From Mesorhizobium waimense (GTDB taxonomy: Bacteria > Pseudomonadota > Alphaproteobacteria > Rhizobiales > Rhizobiaceae): 64,000 bases of DNA. Shown here in pieces: positions 45,053 through 53,464 of this stretch (positions are counted from its first letter, which is position 1; each line of letters starts with the position of its first letter). Made by a program: the position numbers and the translations under genes. The stretch covers positions 1 to 64,000 of the forward strand of contig NZ_QZWZ01000011.1 in assembly GCF_003601975.1 (NCBI RefSeq), given 5' to 3'. The notes beneath the pieces are model-generated. The model did no database searches. It worked only from the letters and a program-made list of their open reading frames with translations, and was not told the DNA's origin.

Positions 45053-45798
45053 ATGCCGCACTTTCCATCGACGGACTGGAGGTGGTGTTCGACCGCTTTC
45101 GCGCGCTGAAGGGCGTCAGCCTCGAAGTCAAATCAGGCGACTCCTTCGGACTGGTCGGCGAGAGCGGTTCCGGCAAGTCGACGCTGCTGAAAGCCATCGC
45201 TGGTCTGGTGCCGGCCGCTTCGGGCAGCATCGCCGTCAACGGCAAGACGCTCGGCACGCGCCGTGACAAGGCCTTCTATCGCGAGGTCCAGATGGTCTTT
45301 CAGGATCCCTATGGCTCGCTGCATCCGCGCCAGACGGTCGACCGCCTGCTGCAGGAGCCGCTCGCCATCCACGGCTTTGCCGACGGCGAGAAGCGCATTC
45401 AGCGCGCGCTGGACGAGGTGGGCCTCGGAACCGGTTTCCGCTTCCGCTATGCGCATCAACTCTCCGGCGGCCAGCGCCAGCGCGTGGCGATCGCGCGGGC
45501 GCTCATCCTCGAACCCTCGATCCTGCTGCTCGACGAACCGACCTCGGCACTCGATGCCTCGGTGCAGGCGGAAGTGCTCAACCTGCTGGAGGAGATCCGG
45601 CGGCGGCGCAAGCTGACCTTCCTGATGGTCAGCCACGACCTCGCCATTGTCACCCATATGTGCGAGCGGCTGATGGTGATGCAGAACGGCGAAGCGGTGG
45701 AGAACCTCACGGCGAGCCAACTTATAGGGCATCGCGTGACCAAGGACTACACGCGCAACCTGCTCAGGGCGAGCGAAGGGTTCGTGAGAACGGCTTGA
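45049..45798 (+). CDS. Peptide ABC transporter ATP-binding protein (DppF-like)
   Basis: 249 residues from ATG 45049 (MNAALSIDGLEVVFDRFRAL). Walker [15 protein letters not shown]-loop FQDPYGSLHPRQTV, signature [12 protein letters not shown], Walker [12 protein letters not shown]. It completes the five-gene transporter. Last gene of the operon; the next frame downstream is a broken unrelated gene. Confidence 0.92.
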   Translation: MNAALSIDGLEVVFDRFRALKGVSLEVKSGDSFGLVGESGSGKSTLLKAIAGLVPAASGSIAVNGKTLGTRRDKAFYREVQMVFQDPYGSLHPRQTVDRLLQEPLAIHGFADGEKRIQRALDEVGLGTGFRFRYAHQLSGGQRQRVAIARALILEPSILLLDEPTSALDASVQAEVLNLLEEIRRRRKLTFLMVSHDLAIVTHMCERLMVMQNGEAVENLTASQLIGHRVTKDYTRNLLRASEGFVRTA

Positions 45799-45842
45799 AT
45801 TCGTTCTTCCTGCGCATCACCAACGGTATTCGGGGAGGTCCT

Positions 45843-46173
45843 ATGGAGGAATGGAAGTTCGAAGACCCACCTAACGTCGCCGTGTTTTTGGATTAAGAGA
45901 ATAGTTACCCGCGGCGACTGGATCGCATATGTGTCGCATGACGATGACGACGGCAGTTGGCAATTCCACAACGACGAAACTGGAACCGTCGATGAACGCG
46001 ACATAATGATCGTCGGCTTGCAAAATGTGGTGCAGCGGGATGAAAGCATCCTGGCATTGGCCGACTTGCCAGAAGGCTGGCATGCCTGGCGCAGCTCAAA
46101 ATCATCGCCTTGCCAGCGTGCCAAGTCGCGCCCTTCCTCTGCGACGGGAACGAATGACCCAGCAGAGCCTTAA
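45843..46173 (+). pseudogene. Frameshifted small hypothetical gene
   Basis: ATG 45843 after a GGGGAGG site begins MEEWKFEDPPNVAVF, then reaches a TAA at 45894-45896. The frame that carries on the coding sense is RIVTRGDWIAYVSHDDDDGS, then WQFHNDETGT and LADLPEGWHAW. Removing one T from the T5 run at 45885-45889 joins the two (NVAVFWIKRIVTRGDW). The product would be ~110 residues, of a type common in rhizobia whose function I do not know. Sequencing error in the homopolymer is the alternative. Confidence 0.65.
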
Positions 46174-46522
46174 GCGGGATCTTGCACCAATTCTCCGCTC
46201 TCCGAGACGGGAGGTTCTTCCCTGCCTTTCGGCTCCTTGATCCTGAACCACGTCACATAAAGCGCGGGCAGGAACAGAAGTGTGATTGCCGTGCCGGCGA
46301 TGTGCGCGCCGCGATCACCCCGGTGAGCGAGGTTCTCGGCGCATAATCGGCCATCGCTACGGTCTCGGTGCGCACCATGACCGGCAGTTTCTTCTCGGCC
46401 GCCTCCTGCTTCTGGTAGCCGGCCAGCGGCATCGTTGCAAAGGCGAAAATGGCGCGACAGGTCGGGAATGACAAGGGCGAGGGAAAGGCGGCTGCGGGGC
46501 GGACGGTGTCGCGTTCCTGCAC
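46170..46522 (-). pseudogene. Scar of a deleted RND efflux operon (MFP start fused to pump end)
   Basis: Minus strand from 46522: one frame reads AIFAFATMPLAGYQKQEAAE, then MVRTETVAMADYAPRTSLTG, the start of an RND membrane-fusion protein (signal/lipobox region and first strand). At about 46290-46310 another frame takes over with GTAITLLFLPALYVTWFRIK to the stop at 46170, the last membrane helix and tail of an AcrB-like pump. About 1000 residues of adaptor and pump are missing between them, so a deletion of roughly 3-4 kb joined the two genes. Upstream residues to 46535 are uncertain. Confidence 0.7.
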
Positions 46523-46782
46523 ATGGGTCCCTCACCAGCCCGGACGCTCTTAAGACGAGCCGTCAAAGGCGATTGCGAAGATAGTCGATCCCTCGAAAAT
46601 GGGAACCTTTTCGTACGCGTATCGGCGGATTGGTTATGAGCTGGCTGGCGCAGCCTTCGGGCACGCGGCGGCAGGCCCAATCGCCTGGCAATGCTGCCGA
46701 CTTGAGGAAAACGTGAAATAAGGTCAGAAGAGGTCTGGAACAGCCAGCAACGAGAACGGGCGCCGGCCCGATGAGGGATGAA

Positions 46783-48060
46783 ATGAAGAATTCAGCCATT
46801 TCCGAGCGCAAGAACCAGTCGATTTCGCGCGGCGTCGGCATGACCACGCAGATCTACGCCGACCGCGCCGAGAATTCGGAGATCTGGGACGTCGAGGGCC
46901 GCCGCTACATCGACTTCTCGTCGGGCATCGCCGTCGTCAACACTGGCCACCGCCACCCCAAGGTCATCGAGGCGGTCAAGGCGCAACTCGACCGCTTCAC
47001 CCACACCTGCCACCAGGTTGTGCCCTATGAGAGTTATGTGCGCCTGGCCGAGCGGCTGAACGGCCTGCTGCCCGGCAAGTTCGACAAGAAGACGATTTTC
47101 GTCACCACCGGTGCCGAGGCGGTCGAGAACGCCATCAAGATCGCCCGCAACGCCACCGGGCGTCCGGCGGTCATCGCCTTTTCCGGCGGCTTCCATGGCC
47201 GCACCTTCATGGGCATGGCGCTGACCGGCAAGGTCGTGCCCTACAAGGTCGGCTTCGGCGCCATGCCGGCTGACGTCTTCCACGCGCCGTTCCCGGTGCC
47301 GCTACATGGCGTGTCCGTCGCCGATTCGCTGGCAGCGCTCGACCGGCTGTTCAAGGCCGATGTCGACCCGGCCCGCGTCGCCGCGATCATCCTCGAGCCC
47401 GTGCAGGGCGAGGGCGGTTTCTACGAAGCGCCACGCGATTTCATGGCGGCGCTGCGCAAGATCTGCGACCAGCACGGCATGCTGCTGATCGCCGACGAGG
47501 TGCAGACCGGCTTTGCCCGCACCGGCAAAATGTTCGCCATGGACCATCACGAGGTCGCCGCCGACATCACCACCATGGCCAAAAGCCTGGCCGGCGGCTT
47601 CCCGCTGGCGGCGGTCACTGGCCGCGCCGAACTCATGGATGCGCCGGGCCCCGGCGGTCTCGGCGGCACCTATGGCGGCAGCCCGATCGGCGTCGCCGCC
47701 GCGCTTGCCGTGCTCGACGTGATCGAGGAGGAAAAGCTCTGCGACCGCGCCAATGCGCTCGGCGCCCGGCTGAAGCAGCGGCTGCAGTCGTTCCGAGACG
47801 ATGTGCCGGAGATCGTCGATATCAGAGGTCCGGGCTTCATGAACGCGGTCGAGTTCAACGATGTGAAGAAGGGCCTGCCGTCGGCCGAGATCGCCAATGC
47901 GGTCAGGCTGAAGGCACTGGACAAGGGCCTGATCCTGCTCACCTGCGGCGTCTACGGCAATGTCATCCGCTTCCTGTCGCCGATCACCATCCAGGACGGC
48001 GTCATGAACGAAGCGCTCGACATTCTGGAAAGCTCGATCCGCGAAGCGCGCGCCGCCTAA
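46783..48060 (+). CDS. gabT: 4-aminobutyrate-2-oxoglutarate transaminase
   Basis: 425 residues from ATG 46783 (GAGGG site five bases upstream); ATG 46771 is an alternative. Class III aminotransferase: RYIDFSSGIAVVNTGHRHPK, PLP region FVTTGAEAVENAIKIARNAT, GFHGRTFMGMALTGK, DEVQTGFARTGKMFA and the PLP Lys at about K267 in TMAKSLAGGFPL. It converts GABA to succinate semialdehyde; related 5-aminovalerate activity is possible. No gabD lies beside it. The 247 bases before it (46536-46782) show no gene. Confidence 0.92.
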   Translation: MKNSAISERKNQSISRGVGMTTQIYADRAENSEIWDVEGRRYIDFSSGIAVVNTGHRHPKVIEAVKAQLDRFTHTCHQVVPYESYVRLAERLNGLLPGKFDKKTIFVTTGAEAVENAIKIARNATGRPAVIAFSGGFHGRTFMGMALTGKVVPYKVGFGAMPADVFHAPFPVPLHGVSVADSLAALDRLFKADVDPARVAAIILEPVQGEGGFYEAPRDFMAALRKICDQHGMLLIADEVQTGFARTGKMFAMDHHEVAADITTMAKSLAGGFPLAAVTGRAELMDAPGPGGLGGTYGGSPIGVAAALAVLDVIEEEKLCDRANALGARLKQRLQSFRDDVPEIVDIRGPGFMNAVEFNDVKKGLPSAEIANAVRLKALDKGLILLTCGVYGNVIRFLSPITIQDGVMNEALDILESSIREARAA

Positions 48061-49310
48061 CCAGCCGCTCGTGCAGGCTCATCCTGCTGGAAGGCGGCGA
48101 GCGCCGCCTTCAGTCCCTCGGGACCTGCCGCGACCGTCTGCGGCGTCGGCGAGAAGCCGGCGCCGAGCATCTTGCGGCCGAGCATGTGGTCGCCCGGTCG
48201 GTTGACCGATTCGATGCCGAGCAGCCGGTTGGCCGCATAATGGTAGATCGAGAACTTGTTCTCGTTGATATCACCCAGCACGACATGGCTGTCGCCGCCC
48301 GATGTCAGGCCGACCATCTGCAGCTTCATGTCGCCGATGTCCGACCAGAACCAGGGCACGGCGGAATAGGCGTCCGCATGGCCAAGCACGGTGCGCGCGG
48401 CAAGCCGCGCCTGGTCGGTGGCGTTCTGCACCGATTCCAGCCGCAAATCGGCGCCGGTGAACCAGTGCCGATAGGACGCAGCGTCGCCGATGGCGAGAAT
48501 CTCGGGCATCGAGCTGCGCATCTGCTGGTCGACGCGGATGCCATTGGCGGTCGCGATGCCGGCCGCCTCGGCCAGTTCGACATTGGGCACCACGCCGATG
48601 CCGATGATGACCATCTGCGCCGGCAGTTGCTCGCCGCTGGAGGTCACGGCGCCCGACACATGGCCGTCTTCACCTTCGAGCCGATCTATGGTGGTGCTGG
48701 TGAGGATGCGCACGCCCATCGCTTCCAGCCGCTGCCGGACATGGCTGGCGATGACCGGCGCCACCGCCCGGCCAAGCAGCCGGTCGACGGCTTCGACCAC
48801 CGTCACATTGCGGCCGGCAGCCCTCAGCGTCGCCGCGATCTCCAGCCCGATGAAGCCGCCGCCGAGGATGACGACATCCTCGCTTTGAGCACTGAGCGCG
48901 CGGATCAGCCGGGCGTCGGCGATCGAGCGCAGCGACAGCACGCCGGACAGATCCGAACCGGGCAGCTTGAGAATGCGCGGTCGCGAGCCGGTCGCCAGGA
49001 TCAGCCGGTCGAAGCCGAGCGCGCCGCCGCCCGATATCTCCAGCCTGCGGGCACCGGCATCGATAGCGTCGATCCGGATGCCCGGCCGGTAGTCGATGGC
49101 GCTGCCCGAATAGAAGGCCTCGCCGCGCAACGGCTGCGGCTTTGCCTCCTGGTCCTTGATGAAGGTCTTCGACAGTGGCGGCTTGTGGTAGGGCAGCTCG
49201 TTTTCGTCGCCGATCAGGATAACCGGTCCATCAAAGCCCTCTTCGCGCAGGCTTGCGGCCGCCTGCACGCCCGCATGCCCCGCACCGACAATGACCACAC
49301 CGTTCTTCAT
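48057..49310 (-). CDS. FAD-dependent NAD(P)H:ferredoxin-type reductase
   Basis: 417 residues. N-terminal FAD motif VVIVGAGHAGVQAAASLREE, second NAD-binding motif VVILGGGFIGLEIAATLRAA, and FAD site EILAIGDAA. This is the putidaredoxin/rhodocoxin reductase-like family that passes electrons from NAD(P)H to small Fe-S proteins. Its end overlaps gabT by 4 bases (convergent). It is divergent from the iron operon across 424 bases holding an Irr box, so a functional link with the Bfd-like ferredoxin there is plausible but unproven. Confidence 0.88.
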   Translation of the reverse strand: MKNGVVIVGAGHAGVQAAASLREEGFDGPVILIGDENELPYHKPPLSKTFIKDQEAKPQPLRGEAFYSGSAIDYRPGIRIDAIDAGARRLEISGGGALGFDRLILATGSRPRILKLPGSDLSGVLSLRSIADARLIRALSAQSEDVVILGGGFIGLEIAATLRAAGRNVTVVEAVDRLLGRAVAPVIASHVRQRLEAMGVRILTSTTIDRLEGEDGHVSGAVTSSGEQLPAQMVIIGIGVVPNVELAEAAGIATANGIRVDQQMRSSMPEILAIGDAASYRHWFTGADLRLESVQNATDQARLAARTVLGHADAYSAVPWFWSDIGDMKLQMVGLTSGGDSHVVLGDINENKFSIYHYAANRLLGIESVNRPGDHMLGRKMLGAGFSPTPQTVAAGPEGLKAALAAFQQDEPARAAG

Positions 49311-49453
49311 CGCAATCCTGCTTTTTCACTTCAATTCTAGGCTGTTACGCCAGGTGGCGATTGTCCGCCGCCGCCGCAAGAGCCGCGATCCGGGTCGCAC
49401 CCGGAATGGTCGCCTGTCAATCGCTGTGTTTCTACCGGCATAAGAGCTTAAAG

Positions 49454-49485
49454 TTGACAGTGGTAGTTTAGAATAATTCTAAACT
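49454..49485 (+). promoter_or_regulatory. Irr box (iron control element) with overlapping promoter
   Basis: A perfect palindrome at 49465-49485, arms AGTTTAGAA and TTCTAAACT around TAA. The core TTTAGAA-N3-TTCTAAA is the rhizobial Irr/ICE consensus. A -35-like TTGACA at 49454-49459 precedes it; the palindrome covers the expected -10 region, which suggests repression. The box lies about 250 bases before the imelysin gene, between two divergent genes. Confidence 0.85.
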
Positions 49486-49734
49486 GTTGTTTCAATTGAA
49501 TTTTCTTGGACCCGCCAGTTGACTTCCGACCCCTTCGCCGCTTTATGGAGGCTCGCGCGTCAGCGCATCCCTTTGATGTTTGGGCCTTGAACCCTTTCGA
49601 TTGGAGGCATTTCGGTGTCTTTCTTCCGCGAACCGCGCAGTGGCGCGGCGTCTCTTGTGTCCTGCGGCATAGCTATGCCCTGGCACCGGTTGGCACGCAC
49701 GCCTTTTCCTGAATTCCCAATGAACTGGAGAACG

Positions 49735-51027
49735 ATGATGACAGCACGATATGGCGGCAGGCTGGCTGCGATCGGCGCTACGGCTCTATTGACGGCGGCG
49801 GTGTTCGTGCTGCCGGCCAAGGCGGAAACCGATGCCAAGGCGGTCATCAAGACCTATGCCGACATCGCGCTCGCCAAATATGAGGATTCGCTGACCACCG
49901 CGCAGGCCCTCGACAAGGCTGTCGACGCACTGCTCGCCAAGCCGTCCACCGATACGCTGAACGCCGCCCGCGAAGCCTGGAAGGCATCGCGCGTTCCCTA
50001 CCAGCAGACCGAGGTCTACCGCTTCGGCAACAAGCTCGTCGACGACTGGGAGGGCAAGGTGAATTCCTGGCCGCTGGACGAAGGCCTGATCGACTATGTC
50101 GCCAAGAGCTACGGCACCGAGTCCGACACCAATTCGCTCTACACCGCCAATGTGATCGCCAACAAGGAGATCGAAATCAACGGCAAGAAGGTCGACGCTT
50201 CGAAGCTGTCGCCGGAATTCCTCTCCGGCACGCTGCAGGAGGCCGGCGGGGTCGAGGCCAATGTCGCGACCGGCTATCACGCCATTGAATTCCTGCTCTG
50301 GGGCCAGGACCTGCACGGCACCGGTCCGGGTGCCGGCGAGCGGCCTTACACCGACTATGACCTCGCCAACTGCACCGGCGGCAATTGCGACCGCCGCGCC
50401 GAATACCTGAAGTCGGCGAGCGACCTTCTGGTTTCCGACCTGCAGGATATGGTCAACGACTGGAAGGAAGACGGCGCCGCCCGCAAGAGCCTCGTCGACG
50501 GCGAGCCGAACACCGCAATCACAACGATCTTCACCGGCATGGGCTCGCTGTCCTATGGCGAACTGGCCGGCGAGCGCATGAAGCTCGGCCTGCTGCTGCA
50601 CGATCCGGAAGAGGAGCACGACTGCTTCTCCGACAACACCTATAACTCGCATCTCTACGACGCCATCGGCATCCGCGCCGCCTATCTCGCCAGCTACACG
50701 CGCCTCGACGGCACCGTCGTTCAGGGGCCTTCGGTGCACGACATGGTCAAGGCGGCCGATCCGGCGATCGACAAGGAACTGTCGGACAAGCTCGACGTCT
50801 CCGTCGCCAAGATGGAGGCCATCAAGGCGCGTGCGCTGGCCGGCGAGGCGTATGACCAGCAGATCGCCGAAGGCAACACCGAAGGCAACGCCACGGTGCA
50901 GGCGGCGATCGACGCGCTGATCGACCAGACCAAGTCGATCGAACGCGCCGTCGGCTCGCTGAAGCTAAACACCATCGCCTTCGAGGGTTCCGACAGCCTC
51001 GACGCGCCGGACAAGGTGTTCAAGTAG
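49735..51027 (+). CDS. Imelysin family (M75-like) iron-regulated periplasmic protein
   Basis: 430 residues from ATG 49735 (GGAG site); upstream frame from 49615 is not needed. Signal peptide ends VLPAKA. The imelysin GxHxxE motif is present as GYHAIEFLLWG at about residues 180-190 (H182, E185). Imelysins such as IrpA and EfeO-related proteins bind metal in iron uptake. Internal repeats of helical bundles fit the fold. First gene of the iron operon, under the Irr box. Confidence 0.9.
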   Translation: MMTARYGGRLAAIGATALLTAAVFVLPAKAETDAKAVIKTYADIALAKYEDSLTTAQALDKAVDALLAKPSTDTLNAAREAWKASRVPYQQTEVYRFGNKLVDDWEGKVNSWPLDEGLIDYVAKSYGTESDTNSLYTANVIANKEIEINGKKVDASKLSPEFLSGTLQEAGGVEANVATGYHAIEFLLWGQDLHGTGPGAGERPYTDYDLANCTGGNCDRRAEYLKSASDLLVSDLQDMVNDWKEDGAARKSLVDGEPNTAITTIFTGMGSLSYGELAGERMKLGLLLHDPEEEHDCFSDNTYNSHLYDAIGIRAAYLASYTRLDGTVVQGPSVHDMVKAADPAIDKELSDKLDVSVAKMEAIKARALAGEAYDQQIAEGNTEGNATVQAAIDALIDQTKSIERAVGSLKLNTIAFEGSDSLDAPDKVFK

Positions 51028-51081
51028 GATCTAAAAAGTACCAGCCAAACGGCGCGGAAGCGCCGTCAGCCAGAGCAAACT

Positions 51082-51393
51082 ATGCTGATCTGCCATTGCA
51101 ACATTATCACTGAGAGGGAGATCGAGCAGTCGATCGTCGAGCTGCTGGACCAGGATCCCTGGCAGCTTATCGTGCCGGCAAAAGTCTATCATGCCATGCA
51201 CAAGCGCGGCCGCTGTTGCGGCTGCTTCCCAAATGTGGTGGAAACGATCATTCGGGTAACCGAGAACTACCACGCCCGCTCGGAGGCGAGCGGCGTGGAC
51301 ATCGTTTCACACCTGGATCGCGTCAGAGGCCTGCGCGTCCAATACGGGAGCAGAACCCATGAAAGGCGAAAAGCAGATCATCGAGCGGCTTAA
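51082..51393 (+). CDS. Bacterioferritin-associated ferredoxin-like (2Fe-2S) protein
   Basis: 103 residues. The N-terminus [20 protein letters not shown] has C4-x-C6, and [17 protein letters not shown] supplies C45 and C48 (C46 is an extra Cys), the Bfd four-Cys set. Bfd gives electrons to bacterioferritin to release stored iron. The C-terminal tail (residues 65-103) is longer than the ~64-residue E. coli Bfd, and its last 35 bases overlap the bfr start, so the two are coupled. Confidence 0.85.
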   Translation: MLICHCNIITEREIEQSIVELLDQDPWQLIVPAKVYHAMHKRGRCCGCFPNVVETIIRVTENYHARSEASGVDIVSHLDRVRGLRVQYGSRTHERRKADHRAA

Positions 51394-51844
51394 CGAGGCT
51401 CTGTTTCTGGAGCTTGGGGCCGTCAATCAATATTGGGTGCATTTCCGGCTGCTCGAAGACTGGGGATACGCCAAGCTGGCAAAGAAGGAACGCGCCGAAT
51501 CGATCGAGGAGATGCACCATGCCGACAAGCTCGTGGCCCGCATCATCTTCCTGGAAGGGCATCCGAACCTGCAGTCGGTGGCGCCGCTGCGCATCGGGCA
51601 GAACGTCAAGGAAGTGCTCGAATCCGATCTGGCCGGCGAATATGACGCGCGCACCGCCTACAAGCGCTCGCGCGAGATTTGCGAAGAAGCAGGCGACTAC
51701 GTGTCGATGAAACTGTTCGAGGAATTGCTGTCCGACGAGGAAGGTCACATCGACTTCCTCGAGACGCAGCTCGACCTGCTTGCCTCGATCGGCGAGGAAA
51801 AATACGGCCAGCTCAACGCCGCATCGGCCGACGCGGCGGACTAA
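51359..51844 (+). CDS. bfr: Bacterioferritin
   Basis: 161 residues ([20 protein letters not shown]). Ferroxidase ligands E18, E51 and H54 are visible, with haem Met52 in [20 protein letters not shown] and later [20 protein letters not shown]. It forms a 24-subunit shell storing ferric iron. The start lies inside the end of the Bfd gene. In rhizobia such genes are repressed by Irr when haem/iron is low, which fits the promoter architecture. Confidence 0.95.
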   Translation: MKGEKQIIERLNEALFLELGAVNQYWVHFRLLEDWGYAKLAKKERAESIEEMHHADKLVARIIFLEGHPNLQSVAPLRIGQNVKEVLESDLAGEYDARTAYKRSREICEEAGDYVSMKLFEELLSDEEGHIDFLETQLDLLASIGEEKYGQLNAASADAAD

Positions 51845-51856
51845 GGACATGCGGGA

Positions 51857-53464
51857 ATGCGGCGCCCCGTAGAACTCTTGCGCCGCTTGCGGCGGGCCCA
51901 AGATCATGGCCCGCCGCCCCAGAAGCCCCCGCGATACCAGGTGTTTCGCGGGGCTTCGCTTGCAGTCGTGCTGACACTTTCGGCTTCGGCGCTGGCCGGC
52001 GCGCCGGAACCGGCCGGCCTCGCCACCAGCCGCACCGATCTGACGCCAAAGGATCAGGCCCGCGTCCTTGCCGTCACCCGGCCAACCACGGATTTTTCCA
52101 AGCCCGAGCCGTTCGAGCTGATGCAGGGCGGCGCCGGTACGTCGCGCAAGGACGCCAACCGCGACGCCTTCTCGCAATTTTCCGCCAATATCACCTTCGA
52201 GGAAGAAGGCACCTTCAAGCTCGGCAATGCCCTTTTCCGCAAGAACTGGGTGTCGTCGCCATCCTCGACCCAGGCTTCGGACGGGCTTGGACCGCTGTTC
52301 AATGAGCGCGCCTGCCAGAATTGCCATCTGAAGGACGGCCGCGGCCGTCCGCCGGAAGGCGACGTCGGCTCCACCTCGATGTTCCTGCGGCTGGCGCGCG
52401 ATGCCAGCACCGCGGAAGAAAAGGCGGAGATCGCCGACCACAAGGTGCTCAATTTTCCTGACCCGGTCTACGGTGCGCAACTGCAGGACCTCGCCGTTCC
52501 CGGTCTGCGCGGCGAAGGCAGGATGCATGTCGCCTATCAGGAACAGACGGTGACGCTCGGCGACGGCAGCGTCGTTTTGCTGCGCAAGCCCAGCTATTCG
52601 GTCGATGGCCTGGCTTACGGGCCGCTCGACCCGCACACCACACTGTCGCCGCGCCTGACGCCGCCGATGATAGGCCTTGGCCTGATCGAGCAGATCGCGC
52701 CGGCCGATATCCTCGCCCATGCCGATCCGGACGACCGCGATGGCGACGGCATTTCCGGCAAGCCCAACATCGTGCGCGACGGCCTGAGCGGCCGACTAAC
52801 GCTCGGTCGCTTCGGCTGGAAGGCGCAGACGCCGTCGATCCGCGAGCAGGCCGCGGACGCCTTCTCCGGCGACATCGGCATCTCGACGCCTGAGATGCCG
52901 AAGAGCGAAGGCGAATGCACCGCTGCCGAAGAAGCATGTCTTGTCATGCCGAACGGCGTGCAGCAGCGCCTCGGCCCGGTCGAGGCGCCCCCGCCAGTCA
53001 TGGAGCTCGTCACCTTCTATTCGCAAAACCTTGCCGTGCCGGCGCGACGCGACCTCGACAAGCCTGGTGTGCTCGCCGGCAAGAAGCAGTTCTACGAGAT
53101 GGGCTGCATTTCCTGCCACACGCCGAAATTCGTCACCCTTCGCGGCACGCCTAACAAGGCGCAGGCCTTCCAGTTGATCTGGCCGTATTCCGATTTTCTG
53201 CTGCACGACATGGGGCCTGATCTGGCCGACGGGCAGGCCGTGGGCGAGGCGACGGGCAGCGAATGGCGCACCCCGCCACTGTGGGGCATCGGCCTGACCC
53301 AGACGGTCAACGGCAACTCTTTCTTCCTTCATGACGGGCGCGCGCGCACGCTCGCCGAGGCTATCCTTTGGCATGGCGGCGAGGGCCGGAAGGCGCGCGA
53401 CCGCTTTGCCGCCGCCAATGCGACCGACCGCGATGCGCTGGTCAAATTCCTGGGGTCACTCTGA
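51857..53464 (+). CDS. Di-haem oxidoreductase family protein (DUF1111)
   Basis: 535 residues with a Sec-type signal (SLAVVLTLSASALA) after a basic N-terminus; the start at 51857 is 12 bases after bfr. Two c-type haem sites are visible: CQNCHLKDGRG (about residue 153) and CISCHTPKF (about 415). The C-terminal signature SFFLHDGRARTLAEAILWHG GEG resembles the MauG/CCP-like di-haem group. It is regularly found between imelysin genes in iron-uptake clusters, perhaps oxidising or reducing periplasmic iron. Its TGA overlaps the next ATG (ATGA-like). Confidence 0.88.
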   Translation: MRRPVELLRRLRRAQDHGPPPQKPPRYQVFRGASLAVVLTLSASALAGAPEPAGLATSRTDLTPKDQARVLAVTRPTTDFSKPEPFELMQGGAGTSRKDANRDAFSQFSANITFEEEGTFKLGNALFRKNWVSSPSSTQASDGLGPLFNERACQNCHLKDGRGRPPEGDVGSTSMFLRLARDASTAEEKAEIADHKVLNFPDPVYGAQLQDLAVPGLRGEGRMHVAYQEQTVTLGDGSVVLLRKPSYSVDGLAYGPLDPHTTLSPRLTPPMIGLGLIEQIAPADILAHADPDDRDGDGISGKPNIVRDGLSGRLTLGRFGWKAQTPSIREQAADAFSGDIGISTPEMPKSEGECTAAEEACLVMPNGVQQRLGPVEAPPPVMELVTFYSQNLAVPARRDLDKPGVLAGKKQFYEMGCISCHTPKFVTLRGTPNKAQAFQLIWPYSDFLLHDMGPDLADGQAVGEATGSEWRTPPLWGIGLTQTVNGNSFFLHDGRARTLAEAILWHGGEGRKARDRFAAANATDRDALVKFLGSL

